A DNA stretch of 14,970 nt. It comes from 2-02-FULL-38-15 sp964645555. Lineage in GTDB: Bacteria > Patescibacteriota > Microgenomatia > Daviesbacterales > UBA10151. Below the pieces are notes generated by a model. The model was given only the letters and a program-made list of their open reading frames with translations. It had not been told where the DNA came from and did no database searches. Of this stretch, positions 6,821-13,816 are shown piece after piece. A program made the position numbers and the translations under genes. Numbering within the stretch: position 1 is the first letter of the stretch; each line of letters starts with the position of its first letter. The DNA lies in the NCBI GenBank assembly GCA_964645555.1, contig CAZYBP010000021.1, positions 1 through 14,970 of the forward strand. The letters run 5' to 3'.

Positions 6821-7399
6821 TTAATAATCTGCAGTCTTCTTGTCAATGAGTGAAACTATGTCTTCTGCTGCCTGTTTAACCATCTGACTAACCTCAGGTT
6901 TTTCAGTTGGCAAGAATTGTTCCAGGACAAACTCTTCGGCTGCAAAAGAAACTCTTTGATGTTCCCCGCTATGTGATTTTTCATTACCAATACCCAGGCG
7001 TACCCTGACAAATTGATCAGTTCCTAAAGAATCAATAATTGATTCAACTCCATGATGGCCAGCTGCTGATCCGCCTACTCTCACTTTAATTTTTCCTAAA
7101 GGTAAATCCAGCTCATCATGAACAACTATAATATCAGTTGGAGATATTTTGTAATAGGAAGTAAGCAGCTTCACTGCCAAACCCGAATTATTCATATATG
7201 TCTGAGGCTTAACTAGAATACATTTGACATTTGACAATTGACATTTGACAATTTCAGATTTGAATTTTTCTTCGTATTCCCACTTTGCACTTTGCACTTT
7301 ACACTTTACGCTGAACTCGTCCACTACCCTAAAACCCAAATTATGCTTTACTTGCTCATATTTTGAACCTGGATTTCCCAAACCAACAATTAATTTCAT
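6821..7399 (-). CDS. pth: Peptidyl-tRNA hydrolase
   Basis: Recycles peptidyl-tRNAs released by stalled ribosomes. The 192-residue protein begins with KLIVGLGNPGSKYEQVKHNLGF, containing the conserved Asn9 and catalytic His19. It continues with KPQTYMNNSG and HDELDLPLGKIKVRVGGSAAGHHG, all standard family motifs. Residues 30-39 and 45-60 (from SVKCKVQSAK to SNVKC) are encoded by heptad repeats and occupy the variable segment between the first helix and the KPQTYMN strand. Despite this the frame is intact and the total length normal, so the repeat has replaced or reshaped non-essential sequence. The ATG overlaps the upstream phosphatase stop by one base (TAATG), indicating coupling. Confidence 0.95.
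   Translation of the reverse strand: MKLIVGLGNPGSKYEQVKHNLGFRVVDEFSVKCKVQSAKWEYEEKFKSEIVKCQLSNVKCILVKPQTYMNNSGLAVKLLTSYYKISPTDIIVVHDELDLPLGKIKVRVGGSAAGHHGVESIIDSLGTDQFVRVRLGIGNEKSHSGEHQRVSFAAEEFVLEQFLPTEKPEVSQMVKQAAEDIVSLIDKKTADY
7220..7312 (-). repeat. Two heptad-repeat blocks inside pth
   Basis: On the coding strand the first block (7281-7310) has units GTAAAGT/GCAAAGT, and the second (7221-7267) has units of the AAATTCA and AAATGTC type. They are separated by a short normal-looking WEYEEKF segment. Both are in frame, K/S/V/C-rich in translation, and oriented with the CAAA-rich strand as sense. Confidence 0.85.
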
Positions 7400-8199
7400 T
7401 ATTTCTTTAATACTGCCAAAATAGCATCATGAATTAACCCGCTAGAAGCAACAATACTTAATCTTTCCTTAGTCCAATCAGGATCATTACCTTCTAAGTC
7501 AGTTACCTTACCACCAGCTTCCCTTACAATGACAGCCCCTGCCACAAAATCCCAATTCCATCCCTGACCGATAGCGGCGTCCAATACCCCCTGAGATGTT
7601 AAACTAAAATCTATCGCTATTGAACCTAATATATACGGATAACGAATTTTACTAAATAGCGGAAGAATGTAGGATCTAAGCTTTCCCTCTCTTTTTTCTC
7701 TGGTTCCAACGCTAAACCCGAATACCCCCTCCTCTATTGTTTTTGTCTTTCTAACTGAAATTTTCCTGCCATTTAAGTATGCTCCATGACCCTTCTGGGC
7801 CCAGTAAAGTTCCTTTCTTGAAACCCAATTTATTACTCCTAAAAAGAGCTTACTATCCTTTAGAAGTCCAATTGAAACAGCAAAATTCGGTATTCCTGAA
7901 GCAAAAGAGGTACTCCCATCCAATGGGTCTATAACCCATGTAAAGTTTGAGTTTCTATTTACTTTATCTCCTTCCTCGGCAATGATATTGTGATCCGGAA
8001 AATGCTTTGTTATTAATTTAACAATTATCTCTTCTGCGCCAAGATCTGCTTTGGTTACCAGGTTACTGCTGTCTCCATTCTTTAAAGTTAACTCAAGAGT
8101 CTTACCAAAAAGATTAAAGATGAAATCCCCTGCCTCTATTGCCGCTTGTTTGGCTACTTTCAAAAAGTTATCATCCATTTGTGCCATCCATTGTACCAC
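7399..8199 (-). CDS. Inositol monophosphatase-family phosphatase (SuhB/IMPase-like)
   Basis: A Mg2+-dependent, Li+-sensitive-fold sugar phosphatase; family substrates include inositol-1-phosphate, fructose-1,6-bisphosphate and PAP, and the sequence does not decide between them. The metal-site motifs are complete: AEEG (74-77), IDPLDGSTSF (90-99) with Asp91 and Asp94, and WNWDFVAGAVIVREAGG near residue 214. The length of about 266 is normal. The start is uncertain. GTG 8199 overlaps the EndoQ stop (TAGTG), mirroring the 1-nt TAATG junction with pth, but ATG 8187 or ATG 8178 would give a more family-like N-terminus (MDDNFLKVAKQAA). It lies between endoQ and pth in a tightly packed run, so it is probably co-transcribed with them. 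Confidence 0.9.
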   Translation of the reverse strand: MVQWMAQMDDNFLKVAKQAAIEAGDFIFNLFGKTLELTLKNGDSSNLVTKADLGAEEIIVKLITKHFPDHNIIAEEGDKVNRNSNFTWVIDPLDGSTSFASGIPNFAVSIGLLKDSKLFLGVINWVSRKELYWAQKGHGAYLNGRKISVRKTKTIEEGVFGFSVGTREKREGKLRSYILPLFSKIRYPYILGSIAIDFSLTSQGVLDAAIGQGWNWDFVAGAVIVREAGGKVTDLEGNDPDWTKERLSIVASSGLIHDAILAVLKK

Positions 8200-10592
8200 T
8201 AGTCAAATAGTCCTAGCTGAGGTGCAATCGTTCCCTTCTCTTGGACTTTTACTTTTCCATGATCCCAAATCTTTACTACTCCGTATACTCCATCATAACC
8301 CGGATCTATCACTAAATCCCCCTTTCTTACCTTAGCTACTCCTTCTGCTATCTTGTCACCGGAAACTTTGGCAATCTCTGAGATATCAATTTTAGTTAAA
8401 ATCTTAATTTCACTGCCTAAGCTGGATACTAACTTTTTGTATTCATTTATAGCCTTTTGGCTAGTTGGTGCTGTATTAAATGCTTCAGCTATTATTTGGA
8501 GTAAGGGCACCAACATCTTATACCCTGGTCTACCTGGAAAAGCCGCTGCTTTTATCATTCCTTTGTCATTTGAAATTTGTAATTTGTCATTTCCTCGCGA
8601 AGCGAGAACTTCTACCCTCTCCATTACACCTACAGTTAAACCCCTCTTGCAAATAGGGCAAATTGTCCCTTTTGCTTTAGTATCCTCAGGAGAATATTTA
8701 ACATTACAATTTCTGTGCCCAGTGTAATGATATTTACCTTCCTCAGGGTAAAACTCAATCGTGCCGGCTATTTTTTGCCCTTTGAGGGCTTCAAAAAGGC
8801 CACCGTAACCTGTGTTTATATCTTGAGCAATTACCGTGGACTCCCTGCCTAAATTTGGCAAAGAATGGGCATCAGAAAAAGAGACAATTGACCTTTGATC
8901 TAATTCTTTCACCCGCCAATTCATGGCTGGATCTGAATTCCCACACCAAACTGGAATACCATTTCGCCTAACATAGATTACATGATTTGGTACTGTTACA
9001 CAAAATACCTTTCCTTTAAAATCCACCCATTTTTCTATATATTTAAACTCTTTTATAGTTGAGGGCAACACTGTATGAATATTTTTTCTAATAAAATATA
9101 CTACCCAAGAATCAGCACTTTGCAAATATATCTTCTTATAATTTGATCCTGGATTTTTAAAGGCAGTACCTTTTTTCTTGTGCAATCGATAATAAGCCGA
9201 CATCCCAAGTTTAAGTGCGATTTCTTGTAGATCATCTCTTAGTCTTAATGAAATGGTAGTTGCAGATAAACCTTTTCCATTACGTCCATATTTATGTCCA
9301 TCCCCTTTAATATAATATTCAAAAAATATTTCTAAAAGTTCCTTTGATAAAGATTTTACTTCTAACGGAATAAATTTATCAGCACTTCCACCAAACTGTT
9401 TTAAATAACTATAAAGTTGATAGTCTCTAACTCGAAGAGTAATCGTTTTCCGATTCCAATAAACTTGGTATCCAAAACTTTCTAGAATATATTTCATTTT
9501 GGAAATAATAGAGTTGTCTTTATTAGATAGACAAACATTATAGTCGCCGTTTTTACCTTTACTAGTCCATCCTTCTGCTATCCAAAATCCAAAAAATCTT
9601 AACCATGGCTCAATTGGCAACTTTCTATCTTCCTTTGTTCTATAACCAGAATAGAACCGGCTTCCATGCTTAACTTTAACATCAGGTAGAATAAAGTGGC
9701 CCAGATTTGTACCTACCCAGAGACCATCTTTTTTGAATCTTTTTGACTTATTAATTAAAAATTCTGCTTCTTTGAGAACAAATCGAGGTGGTTTACGAAA
9801 ATCACATCCACTAACTAGAAGCTTATGATTTGGGGTAACTAGCAAGTCAACTCTTTTCGTTTTTAATTTATACATCTTGCCCTTGTAATCAAAAACATAT
9901 ATTTTTGTTGGTTTTTCAAATTTGATATTATCGTTTTTTAAATTGAGGGTACAAATTTTATCTTTATATTGAACCTCTGTAAATTTCTTCCAACCCTTAT
10001 CTGTTAGCACTTCTGTTTTTTCGTCATAACAACTCAAACCGGTTTCCACACCATAAATATATTCGGTTAAATCTTCAAAGCACTCTTTTAAAGAATCATA
10101 GCCAGACTGGGAACCAAAAATTCCAAACCAGGGAGTCCAAGCGTGAGCCGGGATAAAAATAGCTTTCTCTGAAACCTGAAGTGCCAAGGATAATAAATCC
10201 TTAGAAGACATACCCAAAATCGGCCTGCCGTCTGAGGCTAAATTGGCTCTTCTTGATAAAAGTAGTTTCTGAAAAGCTTCAGCAGAAGCAAAATCCGGAA
10301 GGAAAATTAAATTATGCAGCCTTCTACCCTTTCCTTTATCAGAATACATGGTGGCAATCTCAACAGTTAAGATAAACTTGATATCACTATTTTTATGTGT
10401 CAAAAAGCCTGACCCATCTTCTGTTAGATTCATCTTTAATTCAGAAAACCAAAGAGGGTGCAAAAAGTCTCCTGTACCTAAAACATCTATCCCCTTCATT
10501 TTGGCCCACTCAACCAAATTAGGTACGTTTAAAGCCGGAGAACAGGCTCTGGCGAATCTGGAGTGAATATGCAAATCCGCAATGTATGCCAT
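8199..10592 (-). CDS. Endonuclease Q homolog (PHP domain) containing an intein
   Basis: The host protein (432 residues after splicing) resembles EndoQ, a metal-dependent nuclease that nicks DNA 5' of deaminated bases and abasic sites (known for Thermococcales and some bacteria). Visible are the PHP metal motif DLHIHS (6-11), GTGDFLHP (39-46), HAWTPWFGIFG (150-160), then beyond the intein SDPAMNWR, SFSDAHS and EGKYHYTGHR. A zinc-ribbon-like group follows (H-R-N-C, then CPIC 16 residues later). Residues 188-552 are an intein. A heptad repeat encoding SRGNDKLQISNDKG lies in the C-terminal part, where the family has a variable linker before the LVPLLQII segment. A TAAAAT hexamer lies 6 nt before the ATG and may be a -10 box, but I see no good -35. 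The intein prevents function unless spliced. Confidence 0.88.
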   Translation of the reverse strand: MAYIADLHIHSRFARACSPALNVPNLVEWAKMKGIDVLGTGDFLHPLWFSELKMNLTEDGSGFLTHKNSDIKFILTVEIATMYSDKGKGRRLHNLIFLPDFASAEAFQKLLLSRRANLASDGRPILGMSSKDLLSLALQVSEKAIFIPAHAWTPWFGIFGSQSGYDSLKECFEDLTEYIYGVETGLSCYDEKTEVLTDKGWKKFTEVQYKDKICTLNLKNDNIKFEKPTKIYVFDYKGKMYKLKTKRVDLLVTPNHKLLVSGCDFRKPPRFVLKEAEFLINKSKRFKKDGLWVGTNLGHFILPDVKVKHGSRFYSGYRTKEDRKLPIEPWLRFFGFWIAEGWTSKGKNGDYNVCLSNKDNSIISKMKYILESFGYQVYWNRKTITLRVRDYQLYSYLKQFGGSADKFIPLEVKSLSKELLEIFFEYYIKGDGHKYGRNGKGLSATTISLRLRDDLQEIALKLGMSAYYRLHKKKGTAFKNPGSNYKKIYLQSADSWVVYFIRKNIHTVLPSTIKEFKYIEKWVDFKGKVFCVTVPNHVIYVRRNGIPVWCGNSDPAMNWRVKELDQRSIVSFSDAHSLPNLGRESTVIAQDINTGYGGLFEALKGQKIAGTIEFYPEEGKYHYTGHRNCNVKYSPEDTKAKGTICPICKRGLTVGVMERVEVLASRGNDKLQISNDKGMIKAAAFPGRPGYKMLVPLLQIIAEAFNTAPTSQKAINEYKKLVSSLGSEIKILTKIDISEIAKVSGDKIAEGVAKVRKGDLVIDPGYDGVYGVVKIWDHGKVKVQEKGTIAPQLGLFD
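8562..8609 (-). repeat. Hairpin plus heptad repeat inside endoQ
   Basis: On the coding strand a 5-bp stem (CTCGC / GCGAG, loop 3 nt, 8594-8606) is followed by four degenerate units around AAATGAC, AAATTAC, AAATTTC and AAATGAC. It is translated in frame as LASRGNDKLQISNDKG. It is the only copy here joined to a GC-rich palindrome. Confidence 0.8.
8937..10031 (-). mobile_element. LAGLIDADG intein in EndoQ (365 aa)
   Basis: A self-splicing protein element with a homing endonuclease. It begins CYDEKTEVLTDKGW (block A, Cys1), has VTPNHKLLV (block B, about 65-73) and two LAGLIDADG helices: GFWIAEG (148-154) and YIKGDG (240-245), with acidic residues Glu153 and Asp244. It ends with VFCVTVPNHVIYVRRNG (block F) and VWCGN (361-365) before Ser+1. 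The terminal Asn365 is present but the usual penultimate His is Gly. Removing it joins GLS to SDPAMNWR, which restores a conserved EndoQ motif exactly and defines the boundaries. The endonuclease motifs look intact, so recent homing is plausible. No frame break exists in the host gene. Confidence 0.93.
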
Positions 10593-10632
10593 GTGCAGAT
10601 TTTACCATATAAAATAGCGAAGTCTGAGTCAG

Positions 10633-11013
10633 TCAGTTTGCTTTGACTTGAACTATTTGGAAGTAATTACCGTCTATATCCTCAAAGGTGGAAATTAAGC
10701 CATAACCCTGCATATGGTAAATAGGCTCTATTTGCTTTACTCCTTCTTTGACTAACCTGTCTGCCTCTTTTTCAATATCATCTACTTCTATATTAAACAT
10801 GATCCTTTCAGGCTGATTATTTTTACCTTTAACTTCAGAGTGTTTCATAATATACAAACTGGTATTTTCCATGGCAAACTCAAACCCCTCCTCTGCCTGC
10901 TCTCCTATTTCCATATTCTCTGTTAAACTTAATCCTACTTTATGCTGGTAAAAATGAGCCAGAGCTTGAGGGTCCTCACTAAAAAGCAAAATTGATTCAA
11001 TTCCTCTAATCAT
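10633..11013 (-). CDS. VOC-fold protein (glyoxalase/bleomycin-resistance superfamily)
   Basis: A 126-residue single-domain protein with the vicinal-oxygen-chelate pattern: an N-terminal beta strand (IESILLFSEDPQALAHFYQHKVGL), a central MFNIEVDDIEKEADRLVKEGV stretch, and a C-terminal FEDIDGNYFQIVQ with the metal-ligand-type Glu/Gln region. Members act as lyases, isomerases, dioxygenases or drug-binding proteins, usually as dimers, and sequence does not reveal the substrate. There is no N-terminal His in the usual metal-binding position of strand 1, so it may not be a classic glyoxalase I. It lies 40 bp upstream of endoQ on the same strand and 85 bp after the ligase; I see no clear promoter or terminator in either gap. 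Confidence 0.78.
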   Translation of the reverse strand: MIRGIESILLFSEDPQALAHFYQHKVGLSLTENMEIGEQAEEGFEFAMENTSLYIMKHSEVKGKNNQPERIMFNIEVDDIEKEADRLVKEGVKQIEPIYHMQGYGLISTFEDIDGNYFQIVQVKAN

Positions 11014-11098
11014 AAATTCAGTCTTTAATATTCTAGAGGATATTTATCAATAGAGTGTGGGAAAAAAGCCATAAAAACGCAAGAATTAAAAGGTAAAG

Positions 11099-12832
11099 TT
11101 ATTTTTTATACTGGAGTTTATACATTTCCCTTAACTCTTGAACAGTGGTTGCATCTTCAGCCTTTCTGTCAGCTTCACGGAATCTAACTAGCCGAGGAAA
11201 TCTTAAAGCATAACCTGGCTCATTTCCCTCTTTACCGGCTGTATGAACAGGAGATTTGGTGATTTCATCTGCCAAAACTTCAATTACAATCTCAGGCTTA
11301 ATCCAAACAGACGGTATTAAAATTGAATTTACTCTAGCAGGTTTTTGATCTACTTTAATTTTATCAGCTCTTCGGTGAATCTCTCTCCATTCTTCATCTG
11401 TTAACCCTGTACCTATCTTAGAAACTGTTACAAACTCATCCTTTTCCTTATCATAAACTCCTACCAAAAGTGCTCCTGCCCCAAATGACACCCTCTTTCC
11501 CCTGCCATAGACATAACCTAAAATTACACAATCAATTGTGTCTTTAAGCTGCCCTGCAGAATGCCTTTTTAATTTTACCCAATTAAAATTTCTGGCTCCT
11601 GCTTCATATTTTGAATCAGGTCTTTTAACTACTAACCCCTCCAAGCCCTTGGTTAAAGCATCATTAAATATTTCGTTTAATCTTTCTTCACTACTCACTA
11701 ATTCGCCGGGCTGCGGGATTAAGATTTCCTCTCCATTGATGACCCTTTCTAGCTGCTGCATCCTTTCCTTAAGCTCTAAATCCATCAAAGATTTTCCATT
11801 GATATACATCACATCAAAGACAAACGCTTTTAAAGGTAAGGTTTTCTGCATTTCTTCTATGCCATATTTTCTTCTCCTTTTCGTAGTCTCCTGAAATGGT
11901 AAAAATTCTTCCGACTCCGGATTAAAAGCTAAAGCTTCAGAATCCAAAATAGCAGTTTTAGCTTTAACTTGTTTCAAGACTCCAGAAACAATTTCCGGAA
12001 ACATGGGGGTGGTTTCCTCTAGATTTCGAGAAAAAAGCCTTACTTTTTCTCCGTCTTTATGAATTTGAACTCTAAAGCCATCGAATTTTTGTTGACTATG
12101 AGCTAAACCTCCGAACTTTTGCAGAATAGCTTTAGTATCAGGCAACCTTTCTGCTAGTTGTGAACGGATTGGTCTACCCACTGTTACATCTAACTTTTTA
12201 ACTCCCTCTAGCCCTTTTTCCCATAAAGTTTCTCCAATTAAACCCAGATCAGACACTTTGTTGTATGCTCCTTCTAATTCTTTTCTTTTAGCTCGATCTC
12301 CCAGTTTAAACTTAGCAAAAGCATCTAAAACTGTTGGATCACCAATCCCAAGTCTTGATGTACCCAAAGGGATTCTGACTAAATGTTTAGCCTCTATCCC
12401 ACTCATTTTTTCCATAAGTCCAGCCAGTATAGAAATTTTCTTCTCTACAGTTCCCTCACCAGTTAGCTTAGCAATCCCCCTTAAGGTATCGAAGATTTCT
12501 ATAACAGATAACTTTGAATTTTGAGCCTTAAACTTTGAACTTAACCTCTCTGCAACCAAGCCTAAATCCCCTACCTCCCCATACTCTTTGAGAACTTGCC
12601 CACGCTCTACTCCGTAAACTCTAGCTATGGATTGAGCTATCAGCTTTTCGCTCATCCCAATCTCTAAGGGTTCAAAAAATGGTGCTACTCTACCCTGAAT
12701 TAAATATGCTACTTTGCCTACTTCTTTAAGCTCTACTTTGGAAAAAAGCTCAGCCAAAATATCTATTAAGGTTAATCTTGAAGAAGTTTTTTCTAATTTT
12801 TCAAAATACTCTGAAAGTTCCCTAAAAGTCAT
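11099..12832 (-). CDS. lig: ATP-dependent DNA ligase, archaeal/eukaryotic Lig1 type
   Basis: Seals nicks using ATP. The 577-residue protein has the architecture of archaeal replicative ligases: an N-terminal DNA-binding domain (from MTFRELSEYFEKLEKTSSR to about residue 215), the nucleotidyltransferase domain with motif I KFDGFR (Lys249 becomes adenylated), motif III DSEALAF, IIIa FVFDVMYING, motif IV EGLVVKR and motif V WVKLKR, and a C-terminal OB-fold ending RFPRLVRFREADRKAEDATT. The residue two before the motif-I Lys is Gln rather than the usual Glu. Residues 98-109 (SSKFKAQNSKLS) come from a heptad repeat within the N-terminal domain. Most bacteria use an NAD-dependent ligase; whether this genome also has one cannot be seen. 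The start directly follows a -10-like box by 7 nt, suggesting a leaderless mRNA. Confidence 0.95.
   Translation of the reverse strand: MTFRELSEYFEKLEKTSSRLTLIDILAELFSKVELKEVGKVAYLIQGRVAPFFEPLEIGMSEKLIAQSIARVYGVERGQVLKEYGEVGDLGLVAERLSSKFKAQNSKLSVIEIFDTLRGIAKLTGEGTVEKKISILAGLMEKMSGIEAKHLVRIPLGTSRLGIGDPTVLDAFAKFKLGDRAKRKELEGAYNKVSDLGLIGETLWEKGLEGVKKLDVTVGRPIRSQLAERLPDTKAILQKFGGLAHSQQKFDGFRVQIHKDGEKVRLFSRNLEETTPMFPEIVSGVLKQVKAKTAILDSEALAFNPESEEFLPFQETTKRRRKYGIEEMQKTLPLKAFVFDVMYINGKSLMDLELKERMQQLERVINGEEILIPQPGELVSSEERLNEIFNDALTKGLEGLVVKRPDSKYEAGARNFNWVKLKRHSAGQLKDTIDCVILGYVYGRGKRVSFGAGALLVGVYDKEKDEFVTVSKIGTGLTDEEWREIHRRADKIKVDQKPARVNSILIPSVWIKPEIVIEVLADEITKSPVHTAGKEGNEPGYALRFPRLVRFREADRKAEDATTVQELREMYKLQYKK
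12511..12544 (-). repeat. Heptad repeat inside DNA ligase
   Basis: Coding-strand units AAGTTCA, AAGTTTA, AGGCTCA, AAATTCA and AAGTTAT encode SKFKAQNSKLS in the N-terminal DNA-binding domain. This is the same repeat type and the same sense orientation as in mevalonate kinase. Confidence 0.85.
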
Positions 12833-12839
12833 TATTAGG

Positions 12840-12868
12840 ATTGTAGATCATCTTATTACCCTTGACAA
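12840..12868 (-). promoter_or_regulatory. lig: Ligase promoter (sigma-70 type), near-leaderless
   Basis: On the minus strand, TTGTCA (12863-12868) and TACAAT (12840-12845) are 17 bp apart. Only 7 nt separate the -10 from the ligase ATG, so transcription should start at or next to the start codon. Its -35 overlaps the -35 of the divergent GGDEF promoter. Confidence 0.65.
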
Positions 12869-12889
12869 GCCTAAAAAGTCTTGTAAAAT
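12862..12889 (+). promoter_or_regulatory. GGDEF-gene promoter (sigma-70 type)
   Basis: TTGACA (12862-12867), a 16-bp spacer, then TAAAAT (12884-12889), 18 nt before the ATG at 12908. The consensus -35 lies in the near-palindrome CTTGACAAG, which also supplies the ligase -35 on the other strand. Confidence 0.65.
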
Positions 12890-12907
12890 AACCCATTTAT
12901 AAGTAGT

Positions 12908-13786
12908 ATGGAAAGACGGTCTATGTCAGAGCAATCACGAGGCGAGGAACCATCTATCACTGATTATTTGGAATCCATGGACGTTACTAATCCGAAGGTA
13001 GCACCTGTGTACAGTGGATATATGGAGTTAGGAAAAAAATACGGGGTCAAAGATTTGGCTTCTTTTGCCCGAGAAGCGACTATACGTGCCCTCAAAGAAG
13101 CAGCCATCCATCCTTTATCTGGACTTCCAACTCTCAAAATCTTACAAATCATGTCGGACCGAGAACTGTCATTGGCAGCCAGAGAGAAAAAACCTCTAAC
13201 AGTAGCATTTATCGATATGAATCGCTTTAAAGATATAAATGATAACTCTGCAGCCAAGCACGCTGCCGGTGATGCAGCTATTGAAGCAATGGGGCAAGCT
13301 CTAAGAAATAATACTCGACCAGGAGAAGTATTCCAAAAAGGAGGAGATGAAATATTCCTGGTGTTGCGAGGTGCCGATATAAATGGTGCAATCAATGTAG
13401 TAATAAGGAATCTAATCGCTATACCTTCATACGCCAAACCAGCAGTACACCGGCTTGACCCGGACTACCGTCATCCTGCAGATTATTCAGCCTCAGCAGG
13501 TATTGCACTGTATATTCCTGGTGTTGACACTATAGAATCTTTAACTCACCGAGCAGACAGAGCTTTATCTATATTGAAACAGAATAGACCCGAACCAGGA
13601 CGATTTGCAATCGCAGTGGGCTTTCCCGGTCAATCAATTGATAGTCCTCTTGTCGAAAGAGTTGAAGTGGTCACCCGACCGGACAATTATCTTGCTAGCC
13701 GCTATTTCGACCGAGCTACTAATGCCTATACTACTTGTCTACACCAAGAACTAAAGGCTCGACTTCTTAATCCAGATAAATCTTAA
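12908..13786 (+). CDS. GGDEF-domain protein (putative diguanylate cyclase)
   Basis: A 292-residue protein. Residues 1-65 are predicted helical and match no domain I recognise. The GGDEF domain spans about 66-225: HPLSGLPTL (family DxLTGLxNR), VAFIDMNRFKDIND with the metal-type Asp103, HAAGD, QKGGDEIF (signature GGDEI at 145-149) and SASAGIALY. These residues would allow c-di-GMP synthesis from two GTP. The product-inhibition I-site (RxxD upstream of the signature) is not in register here. No transmembrane or sensor domain is seen, so it is probably cytoplasmic. A C-terminal tail of about 65 residues is unassigned. It could instead be a degenerate nucleotide-binding GGDEF. Start ATG 12908 follows the promoter; ATG 12923, preceded by AGACGG, is an alternative. 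Confidence 0.82.
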   Translation: MERRSMSEQSRGEEPSITDYLESMDVTNPKVAPVYSGYMELGKKYGVKDLASFAREATIRALKEAAIHPLSGLPTLKILQIMSDRELSLAAREKKPLTVAFIDMNRFKDINDNSAAKHAAGDAAIEAMGQALRNNTRPGEVFQKGGDEIFLVLRGADINGAINVVIRNLIAIPSYAKPAVHRLDPDYRHPADYSASAGIALYIPGVDTIESLTHRADRALSILKQNRPEPGRFAIAVGFPGQSIDSPLVERVEVVTRPDNYLASRYFDRATNAYTTCLHQELKARLLNPDKS

Positions 13787-13799
13787 AATTACTGTTTAG

Positions 13800-13808
13800 T
13801 GATATAAT
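13800..13808 (+). promoter_or_regulatory. Extended -10 promoter for the 109-aa gene
   Basis: TGATATAAT, a perfect TGnTATAAT extended -10, ends 8 nt before the ATG at 13817. No -35 match is visible at the right distance, as is usual for extended -10 promoters. The spacing predicts an mRNA starting at or within a few bases of the start codon. Confidence 0.55.
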
Positions 13809-13816
13809 TATATTTC

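Noticed and set aside
8199..10592. A frameshift, fusion or split gene in the PHP protein because of its size (797 residues)
   Set aside because: The extra 365 residues have complete intein motifs and their removal restores a conserved motif exactly.
11014..11098. A rho-independent terminator or tRNA in the 85-bp gap between ligase and the VOC gene
   Set aside because: The gap has A-rich and T-rich stretches but no convincing stem followed by a T run, and no cloverleaf.
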